Shown: positions 43,641 through 52,459, counted from the first letter of the stretch. The stretch: DNA of 64,000 nt from Planctomycetota bacterium (GCA_029259595.1 JAJDEW010000086.1:36439-100438); one strand, 5' to 3'. The notes: a model not told the origin generated them from the letters alone. A program made the numbers and translations.

Positions 43641-44702
43641 TCAACCCTGGTCAGGAAGCCGTGCCGCCACTTCGAGCGCGGAGAGCACCGCCCCCATCCG
43701 GAGCTGATCGCCGACGGCGAAGAAGGATAGCGAGGCGGGCCCTCGGGATCCCGTCCGAATCCGTCCGACGTGCACCTCTTCGGAGCGCACGCAGTCCGCC
43801 GCCGTCGGGCCCGTGGCCGAGCCGACGACCCGCAGGCCCGCGACGGCGGCCATCGCCTGGGCGGCGCCGGCGGGCGTCAGGGGCCGTTTGAGGAGGACGG
43901 TCAGCGCGAATCCGTCGCAGCGCTCGACACCGACCTGAACCGCCGAGACGTCGACGGGGAGGTCCGGCCGCAGAAAGAGCTGGCGGAGGTCCCAGACGAT
44001 CTCGCTTTCCGCGGCGCAGCTGCCCTCGAGCAGGGGATCGCCGGCGGCCGGGATCAGGTTGCCCGCCCAGGCCGGAAGAGCCTCTGCGAGCCCGTGGACC
44101 GGCGGTCCGGCGGCGGCCGCGCCCTGGAGCTGACGCCGCAGCTCGAGCATCCCGCGTGTGCCTTCCGAAGCCGACGAGCGCAGCACGGTGCACACGACCT
44201 CCGCCAGACCGGCCGCGCGCTCGAGCGCCCACAGGGGGCGAGCCACCAGAGCCGAGGTGCGCCCGGGCAGGGTGACGAGCTGCGTGAAGGTCCCGAGCCC
44301 GTTCATGTTGATGCCGGGCTCGACCATCGGCACGTCGCGCCGCCAGCGGTGGCCTCCGGAGAGATCGATCACGCGCGTGCCCTGCGCGAGCAGAGCCTGG
44401 GCCAACTGCCGCGCGACTTCCGGCGGCGTGCACAGGAACGCGAGCCGTGCCGGCAGCAAGGTCGGCGGAACCGGCCGGACCGCGAGCTCCAACCCCTGCC
44501 AACCCAAGGTGCGAGCGTGCCGTCCGAAGAGCGCCAGTCCGCGCGCGGGATGTCCGTGCTTCAACAGCGCCGCGACGAGCTCACGGCCGACAGCACCCGC
44601 TGCACCGTAGACCTGCACGCTCAGGCTGCGATGCGCCGCGTCCCAGTCGATGGTTTGCGCGGAGCGAGAGCCTTCACGGGCGCCGTTCGGATTCACGACC
44701 AT
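43641..44702 (-). CDS. Aspartate-semialdehyde dehydrogenase-like protein lacking the catalytic cysteine
   Basis: 353 residues from the ATG at 44702. The fold is that of Asd/USG-1: Rossmann start VQVYGAAGAVGRELVAALL, LAFLCTPPEVAR, VIDLSGGHRWRRDVPMVEPGIN, and a C-terminal dimerisation domain. In active Asd the central helix starts with a PNC[ST] motif; here the matching stretch reads LPGRTSALVARPL with no Cys. It is therefore unlikely to be a true dehydrogenase and may be a USG-1-like relative. It lies upstream of accB on the same strand and is divergent from the GDSL hydrolase (132 bp apart). Confidence 0.75.
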   Translation of the reverse strand: MVVNPNGAREGSRSAQTIDWDAAHRSLSVQVYGAAGAVGRELVAALLKHGHPARGLALFGRHARTLGWQGLELAVRPVPPTLLPARLAFLCTPPEVARQLAQALLAQGTRVIDLSGGHRWRRDVPMVEPGINMNGLGTFTQLVTLPGRTSALVARPLWALERAAGLAEVVCTVLRSSASEGTRGMLELRRQLQGAAAAGPPVHGLAEALPAWAGNLIPAAGDPLLEGSCAAESEIVWDLRQLFLRPDLPVDVSAVQVGVERCDGFALTVLLKRPLTPAGAAQAMAAVAGLRVVGSATGPTAADCVRSEEVHVGRIRTGSRGPASLSFFAVGDQLRMGAVLSALEVAARLPDQG

Positions 44703-44834
44703 GAGTGGTTGGCTCGCCGTACCGGCCGAGCCGCTCGCATCTCGACCACGCCTCCGGGCTTTCCACAGTCCGAGTCGGGATTCCGTGCATGGAACGCGTA
44801 CGATCTGCGCCCCGGCGCGCGGCGCGCACCGCCC

Positions 44835-46007
44835 ATGGAAAGGAACGAAGCACGGACGGAAGCGAAGGGCCGGAAAGGACGCTGGCCGCGGGGTCTCGGC
44901 TTCGCCGCCGGAAGCTTTGTCCTGGCGCTCCTGGCCGTCGAACTGGTCCTGCGCCTGGCCTGGGAGCGGACCGATTCGTACCGCGTCTGGACCCCCCATC
45001 TCGAAACGCACTTCCGTCCCCAGCCGGACGCGATGCCGGGCATCGAGGGCCTTTCCGTCTTCCGCATCAACGCGCTCGGCTTCCGCGGAGCGGAGCGTCC
45101 GTCGTCGCCCGACCTCTCCATCCTGGCCATCGGAGGCAGCACGACGGAGTGTCTCTACCTCGACCAGAGCGAAACGTGGCCCGAGCTCCTCGACGGCCTG
45201 CTCGAAGCGAAGCTCGGGGCCGAGGTCTGGGTCGCCAACGCCGGCGTGAGCGGTCGCAACCTGCGCGACCACCTGGTCCAGCTCGAGCACCTCATGGCGC
45301 AAGCGCCCGCCTTCGACGTGGTCCTCATGCTCTTCGGGCTGAACGATTTCATGCTGCGCCTGGCCCGCGACGACGCCTTCGATCCCCATTTCATGGACCA
45401 CCCCGACGCGGAGCAACGCTTGCTCGCCCGCGCCTTCGTCGAAGTCCCCCTCGAGCGCGATCACGTCGCCTGGTTCAAGCGCACCGCCCTCTTCCGCCTG
45501 CTGCGCGCCACGCGCCTGCACCTCGCCCCGGGCAACACGGAGCAAGACAGCGCCGGCGCCACCTACGCCACCTGGCGCGCGAACCGCACGAACGCCAAGG
45601 CCTGGCGAACAGTGCTCCCCGACCTGGGCGAAGCCCTGGCCGAGTACCGACGCAACCTCGTGCGCGCCGCCGAGTGCATCGAAGCCGCCGGCGCCCGCTG
45701 CGTCTTCGCAACCCAGCCCGCCATCTGGTCCGACCCCCTACCGGACGGCTTCGACGCGCGCCTGTGGATGGGCTGGGTCGGCGAGTCCCAGAACGTCCCC
45801 GGACTCGAGTACTACACCGTCGCCGCCCTGCGCAAAGGCCTCGACCGCTACAACCGCATCACCCGCGAAGTCGCCCAAGAACGCGGCGCCCACCTGATCG
45901 ACCTCGCCCAAGCCATGGACGGCGACCCCCGCTGGTTCTACGACGACGTCCACCTCACCGAAGCCGGCGCCCGCCACACCGCCCAACTCCTCGCCGACGC
46001 CTGGTAA
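44835..46007 (+). CDS. Membrane-anchored SGNH/GDSL-family hydrolase
   Basis: 390 residues from the ATG at 44835. One N-terminal helix (GLGFAAGSFVLALLAVELVLRL) anchors a periplasmic domain. SGNH blocks: ILAIGGSTTECLYL (nucleophile Ser102), NAGVSGRNL (block II Gly), MLFGLNDF (block III Asn), and FYDDVHLTEAGA near the end (Asp-His pair). Related proteins remove or transfer acyl groups on glycans. The gene is followed immediately by repeat copies F5-R5-F6. A Pro/Arg-rich frame at 44705-46021 overlaps it but looks like a shadow. Confidence 0.85.
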   Translation: MERNEARTEAKGRKGRWPRGLGFAAGSFVLALLAVELVLRLAWERTDSYRVWTPHLETHFRPQPDAMPGIEGLSVFRINALGFRGAERPSSPDLSILAIGGSTTECLYLDQSETWPELLDGLLEAKLGAEVWVANAGVSGRNLRDHLVQLEHLMAQAPAFDVVLMLFGLNDFMLRLARDDAFDPHFMDHPDAEQRLLARAFVEVPLERDHVAWFKRTALFRLLRATRLHLAPGNTEQDSAGATYATWRANRTNAKAWRTVLPDLGEALAEYRRNLVRAAECIEAAGARCVFATQPAIWSDPLPDGFDARLWMGWVGESQNVPGLEYYTVAALRKGLDRYNRITREVAQERGAHLIDLAQAMDGDPRWFYDDVHLTEAGARHTAQLLADAW

Positions 46008-46064
46008 CCCGCCGCACCTGACCCAGCGCGACGGCAACGGAGCGGCGGCAACGGACAGCGGCGC

Positions 46065-46313
46065 AGGCTGCGAAGGCCCGCCGCAGGCGGGCCGCAGCCT
46101 CGGAGCCAAAGGCTCCGTGCTTGTGCCGTTTCGCGGCGCAGCCGCGAAACCAGGCACAGGCGCGCGACGGAGTGCGCGCCGCGTCCTAACGGAAGTGCCG
46201 GGCCACGGCTCTCGGACCGCCCGGCCCTCGGGTTGCGTACCGCGCGGCCGTACCGCCACAACTGACGCAACCCCATCCCCAGCGCGAGCCGATTGCGAGC
46301 GAAGCGAGCGAGG
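46065..46313 (+). repeat. Palindromic intergenic repeat, copy F5
   Basis: Forward copy with hairpin 1 GCCCGCC-GCA-GGCGGGC (46076-46092), hairpin 2 CGGAGCC-AAA-GGCTCCG, hairpin 3 TTTCGCGGC-GCA-GCCGCGAAA and hairpin 4 GGCGCGC-GACGGAGT-GCGCGCC. It is nearly identical to F6, 641 bp to the right, implying a recent duplication. Confidence 0.85.
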
Positions 46314-46366
46314 CCTCCAAGTGAGTTCCTTGTTCCCTTCCGCGGCCGGTAGGGCCGGAGACAACG

Positions 46367-46615
46367 GACTCGCTCGCTTCGCTCGCAATCGCCGAGCGCC
46401 GTGGGCGGGATTCCGCCCGGTCTGCAACGGCACGGCCGCGAGGGACGCAACCCGAGAGCCGTGCGGTCCGAAAGCCGTGGCCGACACCTCCTCAGAACGC
46501 GGCGCACACTCCGTCGTGCGCCTGTGCCTGATTTCGCGGCTGCGCCGCAAAACGGCACGTCACGGAGCCTTTGGCTCCGAGGCTGCGGTCCGCCTACGGC
46601 GAACCTGCGCAGCCT
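46367..46615 (-). repeat. Palindromic intergenic repeat, copy R5
   Basis: Reverse copy. On the minus strand, hairpin 1 is GGTTCGCC-GTA-GGCGGACC (one U-G). Hairpin 3 is TTTTGCGGC-GCA-GCCGCGAAA, with a U-G pair in place of C-G. Hairpin 4 is the AU version. Confidence 0.85.
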
Positions 46616-46705
46616 TCGCCATCGACCTGGGTCCTTGGGCCCTTCGCTCGGTCTTCGCGGTGGTTCATGACGAAGAACCCCGTCACCGAGCGGGGACAAC
46701 GATCG

Positions 46706-46950
46706 CGCAGGCCCGCCGCAGGCGGGCCGCAGCCACGGAGCCAAAGGCTCCGTGCTTGTGCCGTTTCGCGGCGCAGCCGCGAAACCAGGCACAGGCGCGC
46801 GACGGAGTGCGCGCCGCGTCCTAACGGAAGTGCCGGGCCACGGCTCTCGGACCGCCCGGCCCTCGGGTTGCGTCCCGCGCGGCCGTACCGCCACAACTGA
46901 CGCAACCCCATCCCCAGCGCGAGCCGATTGCGAGCGAAGCGAGCGAGCCC
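46706..46950 (+). repeat. Palindromic intergenic repeat, copy F6
   Basis: Forward copy, near-identical to F5 through the tail GATTGCGAGCGAAGCGAGCG. The R5-F6 spacer (46616-46705) is homologous, inverted, to the spacer left of copy F7 at 50352-50448. It ends ~110 bp before the moaC stop. The rest of 46008-47058 holds no gene. Confidence 0.85.
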
Positions 46951-47058
46951 TCCAAGTGAACGCCATGTCCCTTCCGCCCGGCCCGACGATCGACGACACG
47001 ACATCCCCCAACGAACAGCTTCACCCCACGGATCTCGAGCGAGTCCACCCCACCATCG

Positions 47059-47589
47059 TCACCGCCCCTCCGCCCGCCAGCTCCCGGACTTCCCCCCAGT
47101 CTTCTCCAACAACTCCACCGACTCGACCCGTATGCCCTTGTCCAAGCCCTTGGTCATGTCGTACACGGTCAACGCAGCCAAGGAGGCACCGACCATCGCC
47201 TCCATCTCCACTCCGGTCTTGCCGTTGCAGCGCGTGCGGCAGGTGACCTCGAGCAGCTCGTCGCCGGCGCCCTCGACCACGCGGAACTTCACCTCCACGT
47301 GGTCGAGTCCCAGGGGGTGGCACATCGGGATCAGCTCGCCGGTTCGTTTGGCGGCCAGGATGCCCGCCACGCGGGCAACCTCGGCGATGCCGCCCTTAGG
47401 GCCATCGCCGCTGCGCACCTGGGCGAGGACGCCGGGGGGGAAGCGGACGAAAGCGCGCGCGAGCGCCGTTCGCTCGCTCGGGACCTTGGGGCTCACGTCC
47501 ACCATGCGACTCTCGGAATCACTTTCCAGATGGCTGAGACTCGAATCCGGGCTGACTTTCTTAAGAGATGTGTTTCGTTCGGCGGGCAT
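47059..47589 (-). CDS. moaC: Cyclic pyranopterin monophosphate synthase
   Basis: 176 residues. Second step of molybdenum-cofactor synthesis. SRMVDVSPKVPSERTALA, ELIPMCHPLGLDHVEV and GVEMEAMVGASLAALTVYDM are the MoaC fingerprints, with the catalytic Lys/Asp in MTKGLDKGI and the C-terminal KTGGKSG. The ~25-residue N-terminal extension is usual in length. No other moa genes are in the window. Divergent from the protease gene (205 bp apart); its 3' side faces the repeat block. Confidence 0.95.
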   Translation of the reverse strand: MPAERNTSLKKVSPDSSLSHLESDSESRMVDVSPKVPSERTALARAFVRFPPGVLAQVRSGDGPKGGIAEVARVAGILAAKRTGELIPMCHPLGLDHVEVKFRVVEGAGDELLEVTCRTRCNGKTGVEMEAMVGASLAALTVYDMTKGLDKGIRVESVELLEKTGGKSGSWRAEGR

Positions 47590-47794
47590 CGCGAGGACGT
47601 CTCCTGGTTTCTGTACGCGCGAGCGGGGCTCGTGGCCGAAAGAGCCTGAGGCCAGCCCCCATACTTGCGAAACTCGTGCGCAGCACGAGTCGCCCGGGTA
47701 CTACAGTAACCCGCCTGCGCCCTTCTCTCCTCCGCTCCTCTCGACTCCCGATCGCCGTTTCCGCGGCCCGCGCGCGACTGCCGCAACCCCGCCC

Positions 47795-50311
47795 ATGAAG
47801 CAACGCACCCTCGCCCTGGCACTCGCTCCCTTCCTTCTCGCGGCCCCCTCGGTCGCGGGGGCCACGACCGGCTCCGCAGCGCTCGCTGTCGCGGTCGACG
47901 GCGAGCTCGCCGAGCTCGTCGCCCAGGAGGCGGCCGCCGCCAAGGACCGTGCGATCGACGCCCTCTGGGAGCGTTCGCTCGAGCTGCGCGATGCCGCGAG
48001 CCTGGGCGAAGACGGCGAGCTGGATCGTGCGCTCGACGCCCTCCTCGGTCAGGACACGGCCGCGACCGGGCTCGGACCGAAGGCGATCATCTTGCTCAGT
48101 GCCGCGCGCCTCCTGGGCGACGAGCCGGACCTGCGCGTCCTCGTTCATGCCCTGCAACCTTGGATCGGAGCGGCGGACGACGAGGTCGCCCTCGCTGTCG
48201 CCACGATCTTCAAGAACCCCGTCTTCCGCGGTTTCCGCCCGGACCGCGACGCGCTCGTCGACGACTTGCTCGGGGTCGCCGAGGATGCCGCACGCAGCCC
48301 GCGGATTCGCCTGGCCCACGCGGAGGCCGCCCACGTCAACGGATCACGCCAACAGAAGTCGGCGGCGCTGCACGAGATGGACGCCTTCCTCGAGTCGTCC
48401 GACGCCAAACTGCGCGCCCTCGGCGCTCTCACGTTGGCCGGGGCCAAGGCGCGACCGATCGAGGGGCGTCTCGCGCGCGAGCTCGGCGTGCTCGCGAAGA
48501 TCCCGGACGCGACCGGCGAGCTGGCGGAGTCCTACCTCGAGCGTGAGCGCCTGCGCGAGCACCTCAACCGCAAGGTCAAGGAAGCGCGCCGCAAGAACGA
48601 ACAAGCGCCCGCCGAGCTCGCCGAGTTCGACGAAGTGTTGCGCATGATCGAGGCTCTGCACCTCGAAGGCGGCAAGGTCAAGCGCGAGGACCTCCTGGCA
48701 GCCGCGATGGACGGAATGCTGCGCTGGATGGATCCGCACTCCTCGTACATGTCCTCGGAGGTCTACGCGAAGTTCTTCCAGGACCTCGAGGCCGAGTACA
48801 GCGGCATCGGTGCCTACGTCAACGAAGACCCCGACAACGGGCTGTTCACGATCATCCGGCCGATCTACTCCGGCCCCGCCTACCGCGCCGGTCTCAAGAC
48901 CGACGACAAAATCGTGCGCATCGACGACTGGCCGACCCTCGGCGAACCGGTCGACGAGATCATCAAGCGCCTCAAGGGCAAGCCCGGAACCTCGGTCACG
49001 CTCTACGTGTGGCGCCGCGGTATGGACGGCGAGCTCATCGACCGCCCCACCGAGGACATGGCCGTCACGGTCGAGCGCGCCTCGATCGAGATCCCCTCGG
49101 GCAGTTCCCAGCTCCTGCCGGGCGGCATCGCCTTGCTCGAGCTCGACACGTTCTCGAAGAAAGCGATGCAGGACCTGCGCCGCGAGATCGTGGACATGAA
49201 GAAGCACGGCATGCGCGGGCTCATCCTGGACATGCGCGCCAACTCCGGCGGCCTCCTCACCCAGGCCCGCGAGGTCGCGGAGCTCTTCCTGCCGCCCGGC
49301 GAACGCGTGGTCTCCACCGAAGGCCGCGGCCGGGATCCGGAGGTCCTCGAGACCCACGACGAGCCGATCGTCCCGCCGGAGGTTCCCGTCGTGATCCTCA
49401 CCGGGCGCTTCACCGCCTCGGCGGCGGAGATCGTCTCCGGCGCGCTGCAGGATCACCACCGCGCCGAGCTCGTCGGCAAGCGCACCTTCGGCAAGGGCTC
49501 GGTCCAGCAGCTCCTGCCGGTGCTCTATGAACAGCTCGAGGACGTCTTCAGCGACGAGAACCGCAACGGCTACTGGGACACCTGGGAACCGATCAAGGTC
49601 GACCGCGACGGAGACGGCGAGGTCGACTACGCCCCGCGCATCAAGCTGACGATCGCCAAGTACCTCCTGCCGAGCGGCCGCTCGATCCACCGCGAACTCG
49701 ACGAAGAGGGCAACATCCTCTCGGAAGGCGGCGTGGAACCCGACTACCTGGTCGACGTGGCCCCGCTCGAGCGCTGGCGCTACGACGAACTGCGCCGCAT
49801 CGACGACGACGTCACGAACTACGTCGACGACAACTGGGCCGACAACCGCGAGCTCTTCTCCCACCTGGCCGTCAACGACGGCAAGGACTTCGCGCTGTAC
49901 CCGAACGCCGAGACCTTCTACCAGAGCCTCTCCACGACGCTCTCCCACGACGACGTTCGCCGTCGCGTGCGCGCCGAGGTCCGCCGCAGGGTCCAGGACG
50001 ACCGTGGCGCCGAGTTCCCGCGCGGTGACTTCGTCGAAGACGTGCAGGTCCAGAAGGCGATCCAAGTCGTGCTCGACAAGCTCGGCGAGAGCCCCTCCGA
50101 CGTCACCGAATACGGCCTCGTGTTCGACTTCGAGGAGCTCGCCCAAGCTGGCCAACCGCGCACCGACGACCTCGCGTCCCTAGGCCGCTCGAATCGCAAC
50201 CTCGACCGCGCCCGGGCCCTGATCCTCGAAGCCCGCAACGGCGGCTCGTCGCTCTCGAAGGAAGAGCTGGACGAGGTCCTCTCGATCCTCGAAGGCATCG
50301 AGAAGAACTGA
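47795..50311 (+). CDS. C-terminal processing peptidase (S41) with PDZ domain and EF-hand-like insert
   Basis: 838 residues from the ATG at 47795. Signal peptide MKQRTLALALAPFLLAAPSV. A ~260-residue helical N-terminal region precedes MDPHSSYMSSE and the PDZ domain (~345-430, GIGAYV to PGTSVTLYVWRR). The S41 core follows: LDTFSKKAMQDL, ANSGG, the nucleophile Ser in RFTASAAEIVSGAL and the Lys in GKRTFGKGSVQ. Directly after this comes DENRNGYWD and DRDGDGEVD, two calcium-loop-like motifs inserted before the conserved LPSGRSIH. It degrades or trims periplasmic proteins at their C-termini. The C-terminal ~200 residues are a charged helical domain. Confidence 0.93.
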   Translation: MKQRTLALALAPFLLAAPSVAGATTGSAALAVAVDGELAELVAQEAAAAKDRAIDALWERSLELRDAASLGEDGELDRALDALLGQDTAATGLGPKAIILLSAARLLGDEPDLRVLVHALQPWIGAADDEVALAVATIFKNPVFRGFRPDRDALVDDLLGVAEDAARSPRIRLAHAEAAHVNGSRQQKSAALHEMDAFLESSDAKLRALGALTLAGAKARPIEGRLARELGVLAKIPDATGELAESYLERERLREHLNRKVKEARRKNEQAPAELAEFDEVLRMIEALHLEGGKVKREDLLAAAMDGMLRWMDPHSSYMSSEVYAKFFQDLEAEYSGIGAYVNEDPDNGLFTIIRPIYSGPAYRAGLKTDDKIVRIDDWPTLGEPVDEIIKRLKGKPGTSVTLYVWRRGMDGELIDRPTEDMAVTVERASIEIPSGSSQLLPGGIALLELDTFSKKAMQDLRREIVDMKKHGMRGLILDMRANSGGLLTQAREVAELFLPPGERVVSTEGRGRDPEVLETHDEPIVPPEVPVVILTGRFTASAAEIVSGALQDHHRAELVGKRTFGKGSVQQLLPVLYEQLEDVFSDENRNGYWDTWEPIKVDRDGDGEVDYAPRIKLTIAKYLLPSGRSIHRELDEEGNILSEGGVEPDYLVDVAPLERWRYDELRRIDDDVTNYVDDNWADNRELFSHLAVNDGKDFALYPNAETFYQSLSTTLSHDDVRRRVRAEVRRRVQDDRGAEFPRGDFVEDVQVQKAIQVVLDKLGESPSDVTEYGLVFDFEELAQAGQPRTDDLASLGRSNRNLDRARALILEARNGGSSLSKEELDEVLSILEGIEKN

Positions 50312-50332
50312 GCCGCGGAGCGGCGCGGCCGC

Positions 50333-50351
50333 GGCCCGCCTGCGGCGGGCC
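50333..50351 (+). terminator. Hairpin after the S41 protease (repeat fragment)
   Basis: GGCCCGCC-TGC-GGCGGGCC, an 8-bp perfect stem 22 bp after the stop. It is the isolated hairpin 1 of the repeat family, followed by ~100 bp of the family spacer and then full copy F7. It may serve as a terminator. Confidence 0.5.
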
Positions 50352-50448
50352 TTCGCGGTCGTCGTCCACGCTCGGCGACGGCGTTCTTCGCCATGGCCCA
50401 CCGCGACGACCGAGCGAAGGGTCCAAAAGACCCAGGTCGAAGGCGAAG

Positions 50449-50700
50449 GCTGCGCAGGTTCGCCGCAGGCGGACCGTAGCCTCGGAGCCAAAGGCTCCGT
50501 GACGTGCCGTTTCGCGGCGCAGCCGCGAAATCAGGCACAGGCGCGCAACGAAGTGCGCGCCGCGTCCTGAGGAGGTGTCGGCCACGGCTCTCGGACAGCA
50601 CGGCCCTCGGGTTGCGCCCCTCGGGGCCGTACCTTCCCAGCTGACGACCCCCGCTCACTGCGCTCAGCGATTGCGAGCCGAAGGCGAGCGAGTCCGTTGT
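50449..50700 (+). repeat. Palindromic intergenic repeat, copy F7
   Basis: Forward copy with hairpin 1 GGTTCGCC-GCA-GGCGGACC (50457-50475), hairpin 2 CGGAGCC-AAA-GGCTCCG, hairpin 3 as in F4, and hairpin 4 GGCGCGC-AACGAAGT-GCGCGCC (loop changed, stem kept). The end is GCGAGCCGAAGGCGAGCGAG, as in F3. It ends 49 bp before tmk. The only copy between two co-directional genes. Confidence 0.85.
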
Positions 50701-50749
50701 CGCCCCCCTGGTGGCCATCCTCGTGCCGATCCGGCACCATACCCCTACG

Positions 50750-51361
50750 ATGTCCCGTGGACGCTTTTACATCCTCGATGGGGTCGACGGCTGCGGCAAG
50801 TCCACCCAGGCGCGGTTGCTGACCGCGCGGCTCGAGGCGCAGGAGCGCCATCCGCTGCATCTGCGCGAGCCCGGTTCGACGCCGCTGGGGGAGCGCTTGC
50901 GGGAGCTCTTGCTGGACTCCGAGCTCGCGATCGAACCGGCGGTGGAGGTGTTGCTCTTTCTTGCGGCGCGCCGGCAGATGCTCGAGACGCTCGTGGGACC
51001 CGCCCTGGAGGCGGGGCGCGATGTCGTTTGCGAGCGCTTTCATCCGTCGACCTTCGCTTACCAGGGCGCCGCCAGCGGGCTCGACGAGAACGCGCTCCTG
51101 GTGCTCTTCGCGACCTGGGCGCCGAGCCCCTCGCCGGATCTCGTCGTGCTCCTCGAGCTCGAGCCCGCCCTTGCGGCGCAGCGGCGTGCGAGCGAGACCG
51201 ACGATCGCATCGAACGCCGTGGACTCGAGTTCCAGCGACAGGTGGCGGCTGGATTCGCGCGCTATGCCGAGCGCGTCGCGGGCGTGGCGCGGGTCGCTGC
51301 GGACGGCACGGCCGAGCAGGTCGCCGAGCGTGTCTACGAGGAGGTCCAGCGTGCACGTTGA
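50750..51361 (+). CDS. tmk: Thymidylate kinase
   Basis: 203 residues from the ATG at 50750. Phosphorylates dTMP to dTDP. P-loop DGVDGCGKSTQARLL at the N-terminus, LREPGSTPLGERLRELLL, the CERFHPSTFAYQG motif (the usual DR[YH] is ER here) and RIERRGLEFQRQV in the lid region. The end overlaps the holB start by 11 bp, so the two are coupled. The dTDP product also leads to dTTP for the Rml pathway. Confidence 0.95.
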   Translation: MSRGRFYILDGVDGCGKSTQARLLTARLEAQERHPLHLREPGSTPLGERLRELLLDSELAIEPAVEVLLFLAARRQMLETLVGPALEAGRDVVCERFHPSTFAYQGAASGLDENALLVLFATWAPSPSPDLVVLLELEPALAAQRRASETDDRIERRGLEFQRQVAAGFARYAERVAGVARVAADGTAEQVAERVYEEVQRAR

Positions 51362-52451
51362 GCGACCGCGCGGGCACGACGCCGTCATCCACCGGCTCTG
51401 GCGAGCCGCGCAGACCGGGCGGATGCCCCATGCCCTGTCGTTCGAAGGCAGGGAAGGGATCGGCAAGTTCCTCGCGGCCAAGTGGTTCGCCCAGGGACTC
51501 CTGTGCGAACAGGGTCCGGGCGAACCGTGCGGGAGCTGCGGACCGTGCAAGCGCGTGCTGAGCGGTGGACCGCGCGGCAACCACCCCGACCTCTTCCTGA
51601 TCGATCCGACCGAGGAGGGCGAGGAGACGATTCGCGTCCATCGCATCGCCCACCGACCGGACGCCACGGGCAAGGACGACGCTGCGGGCTGCATCGAGGC
51701 GTTCCTCGACCTGCGTGCGTTCGAGGGCCGCGGGCGCATCGTCATCCTCCGAGAAGCCGAGCGCATGAACACGGCGGCGCAGAACGCGCTTCTGAAAACC
51801 CTCGAGGAACCCCGTCCGGGCACGCACATCGTCCTCGAGACCCGCGACGGCGGACTGCTCCTGCCGACGATCAAGAGTCGTTGCGTGCGGGTGGCGTTCG
51901 ATTCGCTCTCGCGCGACGACTGTGTGGCCGTTCTGACGGCCCAGGGCCTCGACCTGGCCGAAGCGGGCGAGGTGGCGCGCTGGTCGGAGGGCTCGCCCGG
52001 ACGGGCCCTCGCGGATCGCGCGCGCGGCTTCGCGGCGATGCGGACGCTCTTCTCCCAGGTGCTGCTCGCGCAGCGTCCGCCATTGGCCGTCGCGCGCGAG
52101 GTGGCCGAGCTCGAGGCCGAGTTCCGCGGTTCCACACCCACCGCGCGCGTCCGGGACCGGGCCCGGGTCTTCCTGGACCTTTGCGCACTCGGCCTGCGCG
52201 ACCTGGTCGCGCTGCGGGCCGGAATCGCGGCCGAGTCGCTGTCCCAGGGCGAACTCGTGCAGCGCGCCGCTGCGGTCTGGAGCGAGCGGACGGAGTCCGA
52301 GCTCGCCCAACTCGTCACCGTGGTCTTGAACTGCCGCGCGAACGTCGACCGCAACGTGACTCCCGACGCGCTGATCGAGCGCGCCTGCCTGGCCTCCTCT
52401 CCTGCGGTGCGAAGCAACGACGCTCCCGCATCCCCTTCCCTCGTTCGCTGA
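51351..52451 (+). CDS. holB: DNA polymerase III delta-prime subunit-like protein
   Basis: 366 residues from a GTG at 51351, with GAGGAGG just upstream. AAA+ clamp-loader subunit: PHALSFEGREGIGKFLAAKW (degenerate P-loop), a zinc ribbon CEQGPGEPCGSCGPC, AERMNTAAQNALLKTLEEP, and the sensor IKSRCVRV (SRC motif). The order tmk-holB is common in bacteria. The C-terminal domain is all-helical. Ends 8 bp before the next gene. Confidence 0.92.
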   Translation: MHVERPRGHDAVIHRLWRAAQTGRMPHALSFEGREGIGKFLAAKWFAQGLLCEQGPGEPCGSCGPCKRVLSGGPRGNHPDLFLIDPTEEGEETIRVHRIAHRPDATGKDDAAGCIEAFLDLRAFEGRGRIVILREAERMNTAAQNALLKTLEEPRPGTHIVLETRDGGLLLPTIKSRCVRVAFDSLSRDDCVAVLTAQGLDLAEAGEVARWSEGSPGRALADRARGFAAMRTLFSQVLLAQRPPLAVAREVAELEAEFRGSTPTARVRDRARVFLDLCALGLRDLVALRAGIAAESLSQGELVQRAAAVWSERTESELAQLVTVVLNCRANVDRNVTPDALIERACLASSPAVRSNDAPASPSLVR

Positions 52452-52459
52452 GAAGTCCT

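Noticed and set aside
44705..46021. Alternative 438-residue plus-strand frame over the GDSL hydrolase
   Set aside because: It is almost entirely Arg/Pro, with no motifs. The overlapping frame has all the SGNH blocks.
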